A stretch of DNA of 64,000 nt from Alphaproteobacteria bacterium (GTDB lineage: Bacteria; Myxococcota_A; UBA796; CAJQPC01): assembly GCA_020632795.1 (NCBI GenBank), contig JACKEV010000006.1:1794501-1858500 (forward strand), given 5' to 3'. The position numbers and the translations under genes are program-made. Position 1 is the stretch's first letter. Every line of letters begins with the position of its first letter. The notes under the pieces are model-generated. The model searched no databases, was not told the origin of the DNA, and saw only the letters and a list, made by a program, of their open reading frames with translations. This document shows, in pieces, positions 50,356 to 59,303 of the stretch.

Positions 50356-51285
50356 ATGCCCCCCGACATCTCCCAGCTCCACACCCGCTTCTTCACGGTG
50401 CTCACCGAGCTGTTCCCCGGGGTCCAGCACCTGCACTATGGGGTCAGCGACGAGCCACGCGCGGGGCTCCTCACCATGCCCTTCGCGCTGCGGGAGGGCC
50501 CGTGGCGCACCCTGGCGTACCTCGTCGAGGCCGGCGAGCTGGACCTCCTGGACGCACCCCACACCCTCGACGTCGGCTGCGGGGTGGGGGGGACGGCGCT
50601 GTTCCTGGCCGAGCACCTCGGCCATCAGGTCACCGGGCTCAACATCACCCAGGTGCAGGTGGACCGGGCCCGGGAGAACGTGGCCGCAGCGGGGCTGGAG
50701 GGCCGGGTGGAGGTGGTGTGCGGCGACGCCTGCGCGATGCCCTTCCCCGACGCCAGCTTCGACGCGGTCACCCTGATCGAGTGCGCCTTCCACGTCGCCG
50801 ACAAGCCCGCGCTGTTCGGCGAGATCGCCCGGGTGCTCAAGCCCGGCGGCCGGCTGGTCATGGCCGACCAGATCCGCGCGGACGCGCCCCTGGAGGTCAT
50901 GGGGCTCTTCTTCTTCGTGGCCGAGGGGGACTACGAGGCCCTGGCCGCCGACGCGGGCCTCAACCTTGGCGGGATGTGGGATCTCTCCCACGAGATCGCC
51001 ACCTGGATGACCCACTACGCCCGGCTGGCCGCGACGCCCGTCCACGGCCTGGTGGCAGCCTGGGCCCTGCTGCGGCTGCGGCCGGCGCTGGCCTGGCGCT
51101 ACCTGTCCGGGGTGGCCTGGTTCAACGCGCTCCTGCGCGAGGACTTCGAGGGCCGGGGCATCCGCACCCGCCCCTGGTCCAACGCCCTGCGGGCCCTGCG
51201 CGAGCACACCCGCGACGAGCTGGACGACGGGCGGTCCAGCTACCGGATCTGGCGGTTCGACAAGCCGCCGCACGGGACGGGTTGA
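50356..51285 (+). CDS. SAM-dependent methyltransferase (UbiE/tocopherol-methyltransferase-like)
   Basis: About 309 residues from ATG 50356. Motif I is LDVGCGVGGTALFLAEHLG; acidic motif II lies in VTGLNITQVQVDRARENV; motif post-I is DASFDAVTLIECAFHV; and LKPGGRLVMADQI follows. The C-terminal region is helical, as in sterol/tocopherol or cyclopropane-like methyltransferases. The divergent desaturase gene hints at lipid modification, but this is inference. Confidence 0.85.
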   Translation: MPPDISQLHTRFFTVLTELFPGVQHLHYGVSDEPRAGLLTMPFALREGPWRTLAYLVEAGELDLLDAPHTLDVGCGVGGTALFLAEHLGHQVTGLNITQVQVDRARENVAAAGLEGRVEVVCGDACAMPFPDASFDAVTLIECAFHVADKPALFGEIARVLKPGGRLVMADQIRADAPLEVMGLFFFVAEGDYEALAADAGLNLGGMWDLSHEIATWMTHYARLAATPVHGLVAAWALLRLRPALAWRYLSGVAWFNALLREDFEGRGIRTRPWSNALRALREHTRDELDDGRSSYRIWRFDKPPHGTG

Positions 51286-51339
51286 GGCCACCGACCCGGT
51301 GGGCGATCAGCTACTTTCAGCCAACGCCCCGGAGTCCGT

Positions 51340-53253
51340 ATGCGCCCAGCCCTGCTGCCCCTCGTCTTCGTCCTCGCGGCCTGCTCCGAGTACGAGGTCA
51401 ACCCCAAGGACGACAACCCGGTCATCCTCGACGACACCAGCTCGCCGCCCTTCGACACCGAGGACACCGGCGAGCCCCCGCCGAACGAGGAGTGCGACGG
51501 CGAGGACAACGACCTCGACGGCGTCGTGGACGAGGGCTTCAACGACGTCGACGCCGACGGCATCGCGGACTGCCAGGACGGCGACTGCGAGGTCGACGCG
51601 CCCCCCGAGGTCTCCGAGGTGGACGAGTCCTGCGCGGGCAGCGTCAACATCTCCGACCCCCCGGCCCGGCCGTGGAGCTGGGTCATCGAGTGGGAGTGGC
51701 TGCAGGGCGCGGTCTATTCCACCCCCGCGGTCGGCGACCTGGACCAGGACGGCGTGCCCGAGGTGGTCTTCACCTCAGCCCGCAGCGGCGGCCAGCTCCA
51801 TGTGCTCGACGGCGCGACCGGGGCCGAGGAGTGGAGCCTCTCCGGCGTCGACTACCAGTCGGGGGTCGCCCTGGGCGACCTGGACGGCGACGGGCTGGGC
51901 GACATCCTCTACTCCACCGGGAGCTGCTACCAGCCCCACACCCTCGTGGCGGTGGACTACGCGGGCAACACGATGTGGTCGACGGCCACCGGCAACGCCT
52001 GCGAGACCTACCCCTACCTGACCGACCTGGAGGGCGACGGCACCATCGAGATCCTGTTCAACCAGTTTGTGCTGGATGCCCAGGGCAACATCCTCCACAG
52101 CCTCTCGGTGACCGGCGGCGACCCCTGGGGCGCGCCCGCGGCGGCCGACCTGGACCAGGACGGCACCCAGGAGATCCTGCTGTCCAGCGACGTCTTCGAC
52201 GCCAACGGCAACTGGATGTTCACCTGCGGCAGCGGCGGCGTGGGCAGCTTCCCCCAGCCCGTCAACGCGGACAGCGACGCGGAGGGTGAGCTGCTGGTCG
52301 CGGGCAACGGCGCGATGACCCTGTGTGACAGCGACGGCCAGCAGATCTGGCGGCAGAGCTACTCCAGCTACGGCACCGCCGTCGCGGTCGCGGACTTCGA
52401 CAACGACAGCGAGCAGGAGTTCGCCTTCGCCAAGCTGGGCCAGCTCCGCCTGGTGGAGCGCGACGGCACCAACCTGTGGACCACCTCGATGCAGGACAAC
52501 TCCGGCCTGGCCGGGACCACGTCCTGGGACATCGACATGGACGGCGTGCCGGAGGTCATCTTCGCCGACGAGGTCGACATCCTGGTCTACAACGGGGCGA
52601 ACGGCACCGTGGTCATCCGGGAGCCCTCCCACGGCTCGGTGACCCTGGCCGAGACCCCGGCCGCCGCGGACGTGGACGGCGACGGCAGCGGCGAGCTGCT
52701 CTACGGCTCCAACAGCGGCCGTCAGGGCATCACCGTCATCGGCGGCGCCGACGGCGACTGGCCCTACGCCCGTCCGGTCTACAACCAGTACGGCTACTAC
52801 GGCGACAACATCAACGACGACATGAGCCTCCCCACGCCGGTGCCCGACCCCTGGCTCACCGACGCCAACCTGTTCCGGGGCCAGCCCAGCGCGCTCTACG
52901 TCGCCGGCCAGCCCAACCTGCGGGCCGAGATCACCGACGTCTGCGCGTCGAGCTGCGAGGACGACGGCCTCGTGCGGGTGTCGGCGGTGGTGTGGAACAG
53001 CGGGGGGGCCTCCGTGCCGGCGGGCACCGCGGTCGTGCTCTACGGGCGGCCCGCCGGGGTCAACGTGCCGCTGGTGAACACCGCGCTCACCCAGGATCTG
53101 GACCCGGAGAGCAGCGAAGGCTTCTCGTTCGAGGTGGACGTGAGCCTCGCCGGGACCGTGCTGACCATCGAGGTGGACGGCGACGAGCTGGTCACGGAGT
53201 GCGACGAGACCGACAACCTCGGGTATTGGGCCGACGTCCCCTGCGCGCAGTAG
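51340..53253 (+). CDS. Lipoprotein with FG-GAP/VCBS repeats and C-terminal CARDB-like domain
   Basis: 637 residues. Lipobox FVLAACSEYE; DDTSSPPFDTEDTG linker; a Cys/Asp thrombospondin-3-like calcium segment (CDGEDNDLDGVVDE). This is followed by at least six FG-GAP-type repeats (VGDLDQDGVPEVVF, LGDLDGDGLGDILY, AADLDQDGTQEILL), a seven-bladed propeller pattern. The last ~100 residues resemble CARDB (VRVSAVVWNSGGASVP). A surface adhesion or carbohydrate-binding role is likely. It is unlinked to the protease locus downstream except by strand. Confidence 0.85.
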   Translation: MRPALLPLVFVLAACSEYEVNPKDDNPVILDDTSSPPFDTEDTGEPPPNEECDGEDNDLDGVVDEGFNDVDADGIADCQDGDCEVDAPPEVSEVDESCAGSVNISDPPARPWSWVIEWEWLQGAVYSTPAVGDLDQDGVPEVVFTSARSGGQLHVLDGATGAEEWSLSGVDYQSGVALGDLDGDGLGDILYSTGSCYQPHTLVAVDYAGNTMWSTATGNACETYPYLTDLEGDGTIEILFNQFVLDAQGNILHSLSVTGGDPWGAPAAADLDQDGTQEILLSSDVFDANGNWMFTCGSGGVGSFPQPVNADSDAEGELLVAGNGAMTLCDSDGQQIWRQSYSSYGTAVAVADFDNDSEQEFAFAKLGQLRLVERDGTNLWTTSMQDNSGLAGTTSWDIDMDGVPEVIFADEVDILVYNGANGTVVIREPSHGSVTLAETPAAADVDGDGSGELLYGSNSGRQGITVIGGADGDWPYARPVYNQYGYYGDNINDDMSLPTPVPDPWLTDANLFRGQPSALYVAGQPNLRAEITDVCASSCEDDGLVRVSAVVWNSGGASVPAGTAVVLYGRPAGVNVPLVNTALTQDLDPESSEGFSFEVDVSLAGTVLTIEVDGDELVTECDETDNLGYWADVPCAQ

Positions 53254-53264
53254 GGGTCGCCACG

Positions 53265-53400
53265 ACGGGGGGGGCCAGATGACGCATGGGTGGCACAACG
53301 CCGACGATGAGGCACCTGTCCCATAGAGGGTGCCCGAGGGGGCGTGAACGCTGAAGGCAGGCCGGGCCGACGATGGCCCGACTCGAGCCCGTGGGCCGTG
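53265..53400 (+). repeat. Duplicated leader, copy 1 (uORF plus hairpin)
   Basis: This leader upstream of the first metalloprotease matches 55107-55236 upstream of the CpXC gene over most of its length. It contains ATGACGCAT...GGCACCTGTCCCATAG (a 15-residue uORF, 53279-53326) and the hairpin CGGGCC-GACGAT-GGCCCG (53363-53380). Spacing between uORF and hairpin is conserved within one base. Confidence 0.65.
53279..53326 (+). CDS. Leader peptide uORF, copy 1
   Basis: MTHGWHNADDEAPVP, 15 residues, preceded by a G-rich Shine-Dalgarno-like run. Conserved with the copy at 55121 in MTH, NA, D, APVP and the stop. Possibly a regulatory leader peptide. Confidence 0.45.
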   Translation: MTHGWHNADDEAPVP

Positions 53401-53460
53401 CGTCCGACGGACCCGGGCTCCGCCCCGTTGGCGGACGCCTGAACGTCCAGGATGAACCCC

Positions 53461-55092
53461 ATGCCTTTCTTCACCAACCTCGTCACGGCCTTCCGGGGGG
53501 ACGTCACGACCGTAGAGTTCCTGAACCAGGAGGGCCCCGCCGCGCTCGACGCGCTCGAGCAGGCTGTGGACGCCCTGGCTGCGCTGGACCCGACCGCCGC
53601 GGGCCCCTTCGACCAGGAGCTGCGCCGCCTCCGGGTGGCGTACGGGGACGCCGAGCAGTACTTCGAGAGTCCGGATCCTTCGGACCAGGAGACCGCGCTC
53701 CTCAACGGGGGGCGGATCGTTCAGGAAGCGAAGGAGCAGCGCAGCCAGATCCTGCCGCTGCTGCGCAACGACCTGACCGCCCTCAAGAACGCCCCAGGCG
53801 GCAACGCGCTGCTGGACGAGATGATGGCGTCGGTGAACTGGTCCCGGCCCTCCCAGTCCGACAGGGCGCTCGGGCGGGAGGTGCTCAAGGCCCGATTCGG
53901 CCTGGAGACGGTGACCGGCAAGCTGGGCAAGAAGGCCCTGCCGAAGCTCTACGAGCTGCTGGGCATGGTCCCGGACGAGCACATCGCGTTCAACGACATG
54001 TTCAAGCACCTGGACCGCAGCCAGACCCGAAGCGACTTCTCCGGGCTCTACTCCCAACGGGAGGAGAAGCTCACGATCTGGGTCCAGCGGGTGTCCGGGC
54101 CCCTGTCAAGCAGCGTGCGGTTTCCCCAGGACGACAACGTGGACCCCACGTCCCAGATGGACAACGTCCAGCTCCCCTTGTTCGACCACACGACCCTCCA
54201 CGAGGTCGGCCACGCCGTGGACAAGAAGCTCCGCTTCATGGAGCTCAACGGGCGGCAGGACCAATACGGCGGCTGGCGCTCCGAGTCCAGGTCGAGCATC
54301 GCGGACGCCTGCATCGCCGATGGCCTCCCGACGCGCTTCCCCGACATCCCGGTCGAGTTCCTGAAGAGCTACCTGGAGCTTGAGCTGGAGAACGGCGATG
54401 AGGGGGCGGCCGCCCGTGCCAGCTACGAAGCCACCCAGCAGGAGTCCCGCCAGCGACCCACGCCGGAGATCATCCTCCAGACCCGGGCCGTGGCTCGGGC
54501 CGAGGAGATCCGCGGCGAGTACCTCAAGGACGGCCTCCCCTCGAGCGGGGTCCGGGTCATGGCCAAGAAGGCGTGCAAGGAGCTGGCTCGCCTCGACGCG
54601 ATGCGGCTCGCGAAAGAGGGCCCGGAGCGGCTGTTCCAGGACACCGTCTTCGCGGTGGCGAGCGCCATCATCGAGCTGGCCTCGACCCCGGATGCCATCC
54701 GCCAGGTCCTGGGCGCAGCACAGGCCTACATCGACGTCACCCCGGACTGGGATACCCTCGCCCAGGACAAGACCGCCCGGCTGTGCAACCACATCCACGC
54801 GCACAACGTTGGCGGCCTGTGGCCCGCTGGCCAGGCCGGCGCCGAGGGGGCCACCCTGGGCAAGCGCGTCTACTCCGTCTACGCCAAGGAGGGCGGCGTG
54901 GCCTACCACAGCTACCTGCTGAATGCCCGAAAGCAGATGGTCAGCAACTACCAGTTCAACGCCCCCTCGGAGTGGTTCGCCGAGCTCTACGCCCTCTACT
55001 ACACGGGCCTCCTCCCCGAGAGCCACCCGGCGCGGCCCTGGCTGGACAGCGAGGTGGCGAACAGCGTGGTGCAGCAGTGGCGCAGGGGATGA
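53461..55092 (+). CDS. HExxH metalloprotease-like protein (paralog A), toxin- or effector-like
   Basis: About 543 residues from ATG 53461, chosen because paralog B (55940) starts at the same residue and both have HEVGH at 247. AGGA lies ~10 bases upstream. N-terminal MPFF-x3-L-x3-FRG is shared with B. Residues ~20-235 are helical. The zincin motif is LHEVGHAVD; a later conserved SEWFAELYALYY (~503-514) may give the third, Glu ligand. No signal peptide. The pattern resembles metalloprotease toxin domains, but the delivery route is unknown. Confidence 0.7.
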   Translation: MPFFTNLVTAFRGDVTTVEFLNQEGPAALDALEQAVDALAALDPTAAGPFDQELRRLRVAYGDAEQYFESPDPSDQETALLNGGRIVQEAKEQRSQILPLLRNDLTALKNAPGGNALLDEMMASVNWSRPSQSDRALGREVLKARFGLETVTGKLGKKALPKLYELLGMVPDEHIAFNDMFKHLDRSQTRSDFSGLYSQREEKLTIWVQRVSGPLSSSVRFPQDDNVDPTSQMDNVQLPLFDHTTLHEVGHAVDKKLRFMELNGRQDQYGGWRSESRSSIADACIADGLPTRFPDIPVEFLKSYLELELENGDEGAAARASYEATQQESRQRPTPEIILQTRAVARAEEIRGEYLKDGLPSSGVRVMAKKACKELARLDAMRLAKEGPERLFQDTVFAVASAIIELASTPDAIRQVLGAAQAYIDVTPDWDTLAQDKTARLCNHIHAHNVGGLWPAGQAGAEGATLGKRVYSVYAKEGGVAYHSYLLNARKQMVSNYQFNAPSEWFAELYALYYTGLLPESHPARPWLDSEVANSVVQQWRRG

Positions 55093-55106
55093 CAGCCCAC
55101 CAGGAC

Positions 55107-55236
55107 AGACGGGGGGTCATATGACGCATAGACCGTTCAACGCCGAGGATGGGGCACCTGTCCCATAGAGGACGGCGCGAGGTGGCGCGAAGGTGAAGGC
55201 AGCGGCGGGCCAACGACGGCCCGCCTCAAGCCGGAG
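55107..55236 (+). repeat. Duplicated leader, copy 2 (uORF plus hairpin)
   Basis: Second copy of the leader at 53265. It has the uORF 55121-55168 and the hairpin CGGGCC-AACGAC-GGCCCG (55206-55223), with the stem bases unchanged and the loop differing. It ends at the Shine-Dalgarno of the CpXC gene. Confidence 0.65.
55121..55168 (+). CDS. Leader peptide uORF, copy 2
   Basis: MTHRPFNAEDGAPVP, 15 residues, same length and stop as copy 1. Preceded by a GGGGGG run. Confidence 0.45.
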   Translation: MTHRPFNAEDGAPVP

Positions 55237-55242
55237 GTCAAC

Positions 55243-55923
55243 GTGTCCATCTTCCACACCGAGCCCGTCCACTGCGGCGCCTGCGGGACCGAGCTGCAGT
55301 TCCGCCTGGTCCACTCCGTCAACGCCGACCGACGCCCCGATCTGCGCGAGGCCATCCTGAGCGGCGCCTTCCAGGTCCAGCCGTGCCCCACCTGCGAGCT
55401 GGACGTCCGCCCCGAGCCCGCCTTCACCTACCTCGACCAGGAGCTGGGGCTCTGGATCCGCGCGCTGCCGGTCGATCGCGCCCCCGCCTGGGCCTCCTTT
55501 GAGGAGGAGACCCTCACGCTGTACGGGAAGACCTTCGGCGACCCGCGCTCGGCCGCCGCCGCCATCGGCGACCACCTCAAGGCGCGGATGACCTTCGGCT
55601 GGGCCGCGGTGCGGGAGAAGATCCTCTGCGCGCAGCACGGCTTCGACGACGCCACGCTGGAGATGGTGAAGGCCGCCGCGGTGCGCTCCTCCCCCCGCCC
55701 TCCCGTGGACGACAACGTCGAGCTGCGCCTCGACGGGGTCACGGACGAGCTCCTGGGCCTGGCCTGGCTCTCCGGCCCCGAGGAGGTGTTCCTGGAGGCC
55801 CTCGCCGTGCCCCGCGCGCTCGTGGAGCAGATCGAGGCCGCCCCGGAGACCTGGGCAGAGCTGCGTGCGGCCGTGTCCGCCGGCCCCTTCGTCGACATCA
55901 ACCGCGCCCTGATGGCGTCCTGA
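55243..55923 (+). CDS. CpXC-domain protein
   Basis: About 226 residues from GTG 55243 with GGAGG five bases upstream. The N-terminus has two zinc knuckles (CGACGTE and CPTCEL) in the pattern of the CpXC family, whose function is unknown. The rest is mixed alpha/beta and acidic. It sits between the two metalloprotease paralogs and is 16 bases before the second, so it may be an immunity, chaperone or regulatory partner; inference only. Confidence 0.72.
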   Translation: MSIFHTEPVHCGACGTELQFRLVHSVNADRRPDLREAILSGAFQVQPCPTCELDVRPEPAFTYLDQELGLWIRALPVDRAPAWASFEEETLTLYGKTFGDPRSAAAAIGDHLKARMTFGWAAVREKILCAQHGFDDATLEMVKAAAVRSSPRPPVDDNVELRLDGVTDELLGLAWLSGPEEVFLEALAVPRALVEQIEAAPETWAELRAAVSAGPFVDINRALMAS

Positions 55924-55939
55924 CAGGAGGAGCACAGCC

Positions 55940-57550
55940 ATGCCCTTTTTTAATGGCCTCAGGCACATCTTCCGGGGCAATGTCTCGACCCCCCAGTTCC
56001 TCCGGGATGAGTTCGACCGCGCGATGGCGGCCCTCCGACTGCACGTCAGGGCCCTGCGCAACGTGGACCCCGGCACCGCCGATTCCTACCAGACAACCAT
56101 GCAAATACTTGAGGACAGATTCACGCAGGCCCAGGAACGCTTCGAGAGCAAGAATGAACAGGAGAGGACGGAGGCCCTCGCCACCGGCGATGCAGTTTTA
56201 CAGGACGTGAAGAAGACCGACGAGGCGATCATTCCGCTGCTGCACAGAGTGCCGGAGCTGCTCGGACACAGCTCCGAAGGACGACAGGTGCTCGATGAGC
56301 TGATGCAGTCCATCAACTGGAAGCACCCCGGCCCCGAAAACCTCGAGATGGGAAAGCGAGCCCTGATGGCCCGCTACGGGCTGGAGTCCCTGGACGGCAA
56401 GCTGGGCCGCAAGGCGCTGCCGAAGCTCTACGAGCTGCTGGGCATGGTGCCCGATGAGCACGTACACAGCAACCAGGACCTCCTCCGGTTCGTCCGAGAC
56501 GTCAACAACGCCCAATTCCTGGGGCTCTACGAGGGCGGGCAGAAGAAGCTCACGATCTGGGTCCAGCGGGTGTCCGGCCCCCGCTCCGAAAACAAGACGT
56601 TCGTCCAGGACGACACGGTGGACGACAACTGCCGCATGGGCAACGTCCAACTCCCGCTGTTCGACCACACGACCCTGCACGAGGTCGGCCACGCGGTGGA
56701 CCACCTGCTCCACTTCATGAACGTCCACATGGGGGAGGACGTCTACGGTGGCTGGAGGAGGGAGACCGATACGTCCATGATCGAGGCCTTCATGGCGGAC
56801 GGCTTCGGCACACGCTTTCCCTTGATCCCAACGGATTTCCTTGAGAAGTACCTCAAGCTGGAGTTGGAGAACGGTGATGAGGGGCGCGCCGCGCAGGAGG
56901 CCTACCAGGCCAGAGGGCAGCTCCCGTCGGTGGGCGACATCGTCCGCACCGAGAGCGTCCGGGAAGCGGCGGAAGAGCTGTCGAAGTACAGGACGGAGGG
57001 CGTCCCGGATGATAGCACGCGCAAGGATCACTTCAAGAAGTACTGGGGCTACACCAGCAGCGACGCGAACGCCCTGGCCACGGGGGACAACGCGAAGTTC
57101 ATTCGTGAGCTGCTCACCGAGGTGCTCAAGCTCATCCTCCACCAACAGACCGATCCGATCCCGGCGGCTCAGACCGTCCTGGCTCGTCTGCAGGCGTACC
57201 GGACCGTCACGCCGGACTGGAACGCTCTGGCCCAGGATACGGTCGCCCGGATCTGCAACAACATCCACACGTACACAGGCCGCGCCATGTGGCGCGACGG
57301 ACGGGCTGCGGCCGAGGCCTCCTTCCTGAACGGGCGGGTCTACTCGGTCGACCACGACGGGACCTACTTCAGCTACGCGATGGCCGCGCGACGCAAGATG
57401 GTCAGCAACTACCAGTTCAACGCCCCCTCGGAGTGGTTCGCGGAGCTGTACGCCCTCTACTACGCCAACAAGCTGCCCCCGAACCACCCGGCCAGGGTCT
57501 GGCTCGACCGGGACGTCGCCCACACCGTGGCCCAGGCTCGTCGGACCTGA
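55940..57550 (+). CDS. HExxH metalloprotease-like protein (paralog B)
   Basis: 536 residues, ATG 55940 after AGGAGG. Closely similar to the product of 53461, including KALPKLYELLGMVPDEH, KLTIWVQRVSGP, QLPLFDHTTLHEVGHAVD and YQFNAPSEWFAELYALYY. The middle region (~300-420) diverges strongly, which suggests it determines specificity. Base composition is somewhat less G+C-rich near its 5' end than in paralog A. Co-transcribed with the CpXC gene. Probably a zinc peptidase or effector. Confidence 0.72.
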   Translation: MPFFNGLRHIFRGNVSTPQFLRDEFDRAMAALRLHVRALRNVDPGTADSYQTTMQILEDRFTQAQERFESKNEQERTEALATGDAVLQDVKKTDEAIIPLLHRVPELLGHSSEGRQVLDELMQSINWKHPGPENLEMGKRALMARYGLESLDGKLGRKALPKLYELLGMVPDEHVHSNQDLLRFVRDVNNAQFLGLYEGGQKKLTIWVQRVSGPRSENKTFVQDDTVDDNCRMGNVQLPLFDHTTLHEVGHAVDHLLHFMNVHMGEDVYGGWRRETDTSMIEAFMADGFGTRFPLIPTDFLEKYLKLELENGDEGRAAQEAYQARGQLPSVGDIVRTESVREAAEELSKYRTEGVPDDSTRKDHFKKYWGYTSSDANALATGDNAKFIRELLTEVLKLILHQQTDPIPAAQTVLARLQAYRTVTPDWNALAQDTVARICNNIHTYTGRAMWRDGRAAAEASFLNGRVYSVDHDGTYFSYAMAARRKMVSNYQFNAPSEWFAELYALYYANKLPPNHPARVWLDRDVAHTVAQARRT

Positions 57551-57621
57551 GCCTTGGCGAACACCTCCACCGGACCGTTCTATCCTTGCAGGAGGTCCTG
57601 ACGTCTCCGGTGGAGGCCCCC

Positions 57622-58491
57622 ATGAGCGACGCAGCAGCAAAGACCGGCATCGGCCCCATGTTCATGATCGCGGTCGAGCAGACCTTCCCGCCCGCGCAGC
57701 GGGTGGTGGAGGACCCCCTCGCCTATCGCATCCTCCCCCCGTCGCTGCGCGCCTTCGCCTGGCTGCTCAAGCCGGCCTGGGCCCGCGACTGGATGGTCCG
57801 CGCGACCGACGACAGCCTCCCCGGGATGTGGGGTTGGATGATGTGCCGCAAGCGCTACATCGACGACCGGCTGGCCGAGGACGCGCCCGCGATGGGCGCG
57901 GTGCTCAACCTGGGCGCGGGCTTCGACACCCGCGCGCTGCGGCTGCCGGCCCTCGCCGGGGTGCCGGTGTGGGAGGTGGACCAGGAGCAGAACATCCGCC
58001 AGAAGGAGGCCCGGCTGCGCGCCGCCGGGCTGACCCCTCCCCCCGGGCTCACGCTGCTGGCGGTCGACTTCGATCGGGAGCGCCTGGACGAGGCGCTGGC
58101 CAAGGCCGGGCTCGACCTGGGGCGCCCGCAGTTCTGCATCTGGGAGGGCGTGACCCAGTACCTCACCGAAGCGGCGGTCCACCAGACCCTCCAGCTCCTG
58201 TCCGGGGCGGCGTCCGGCAGCCGCCTGGCGTTCACCTACGTCCTCAAGGACTTCCTGGAGGGGACCGCGCTGTACGGCCAGGAGGCGCTGCGCGAGAAGT
58301 ACGTGGTCAAGGAGCGGGCCTGGCTCTACGGCATCGCGCCGGACGACGTGGCCGGGCTCCTGGACGGATACGGCTGGGACGTCCTGGAGCACGTCGGCGC
58401 TGAGGAGTTGTCTCAGCGGTACGTGGCGCCCACCGGTCGGCCCCTCGCGACCACGCCCATCGAGCGGATGGTGTACGCAGGGAAGCGATGA
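57622..58491 (+). CDS. Leucine-carboxyl-methyltransferase-family (LCM) methyltransferase
   Basis: About 289 residues from ATG 57622. The family signature includes LNLGAGFDTRALRL (SAM motif I), VDQEQ, CIWEGVTQYLTE and TYVLKDFLEG. Bacterial relatives methylate small carboxylates, polyketide precursors or unknown substrates. It overlaps the SDR gene by four bases, so the pair is probably one pathway unit. Confidence 0.82.
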   Translation: MSDAAAKTGIGPMFMIAVEQTFPPAQRVVEDPLAYRILPPSLRAFAWLLKPAWARDWMVRATDDSLPGMWGWMMCRKRYIDDRLAEDAPAMGAVLNLGAGFDTRALRLPALAGVPVWEVDQEQNIRQKEARLRAAGLTPPPGLTLLAVDFDRERLDEALAKAGLDLGRPQFCIWEGVTQYLTEAAVHQTLQLLSGAASGSRLAFTYVLKDFLEGTALYGQEALREKYVVKERAWLYGIAPDDVAGLLDGYGWDVLEHVGAEELSQRYVAPTGRPLATTPIERMVYAGKR

Positions 58492-59297
58492 GGGGCGCAC
58501 GTGGGAGCGGCCCTGGGCCGTGGCGGGGTCGCCGCGCGGTGGTCACCGGGGGCGCCAGCGGCATCGGGGCGGCGCTCGTGGACGCGCTCGTCGCCCGGGG
58601 CGCCCGGGTCGTGGTGCTCGACGTCGCCGAGGACACCGCCGCGCGGGCCGAGGCGGCGGGGGCTCTGGGGCTGCGCTGTGACGTGAGCGAGGCCGTCCAG
58701 GTCGAGGCTGCAGCGGCCCGGGTCATCGCGGCGCTGGGGGGCGTGGAGCTGCTCATCAACAACGCCGGGGTCTCGGTGGCCGGCCCCTTCGACGAGGTGC
58801 CCGCCGAGGACTTCGACTGGCTGTGGCGGATCAACGTCATGGGGGTGGTCCACGGCTGCAGGGCCTTCCTGCCCCACCTGGGCCCGGGGGCCCACATCGT
58901 GAACACCTGCAGCGCCTTCGCCTGGCTGGGCTTCCCAGGAAAGACGGCGTACTCGGCGAGCAAGGCGGCGGTGCGGGCCTTCTCCGAGGCCCTGCGGGCC
59001 GAACTGGCCCCGCGCGGCGTGGGGGTCACGCTGCTGTTCCCGGGGCCGGTGGACACCGCGATCCTGCGGCAGGGCCGTGCCACGGACCCCGCCCAGCGCG
59101 AAGCGGAGGTGGCGTTCCTGGCCCGCCGAAGCGTCCCCCCCGAGCGCGTCGCCGCCCGGTGCCTGCGGGCTGTGGAGCGGAATCAGACCCGGGTGCTGGT
59201 GAGCCTCGATTATCTCATGTTGGATATCCTTGCTCGACTCTCCCCCAGCCTCGCGCTCTGGCTCGTGACCCGGCTCTCCAGGCGCATGCCGTTCTGA
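58488..59297 (+). CDS. Short-chain dehydrogenase/reductase
   Basis: 269 residues (ATGA overlap upstream). The NAD(P)-binding motif is TGGASGIG, NNAG follows, and the catalytic Tyr/Lys pair is in AYSASKAA. The C-terminal ~35 residues are hydrophobic and basic and may bind a membrane lipid or substrate. Together with the LCM methyltransferase it suggests a lipid or secondary-metabolite modification step. Confidence 0.85.
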   Translation: MRGARGSGPGPWRGRRAVVTGGASGIGAALVDALVARGARVVVLDVAEDTAARAEAAGALGLRCDVSEAVQVEAAAARVIAALGGVELLINNAGVSVAGPFDEVPAEDFDWLWRINVMGVVHGCRAFLPHLGPGAHIVNTCSAFAWLGFPGKTAYSASKAAVRAFSEALRAELAPRGVGVTLLFPGPVDTAILRQGRATDPAQREAEVAFLARRSVPPERVAARCLRAVERNQTRVLVSLDYLMLDILARLSPSLALWLVTRLSRRMPF

Positions 59298-59303
59298 CGC
59301 CCC

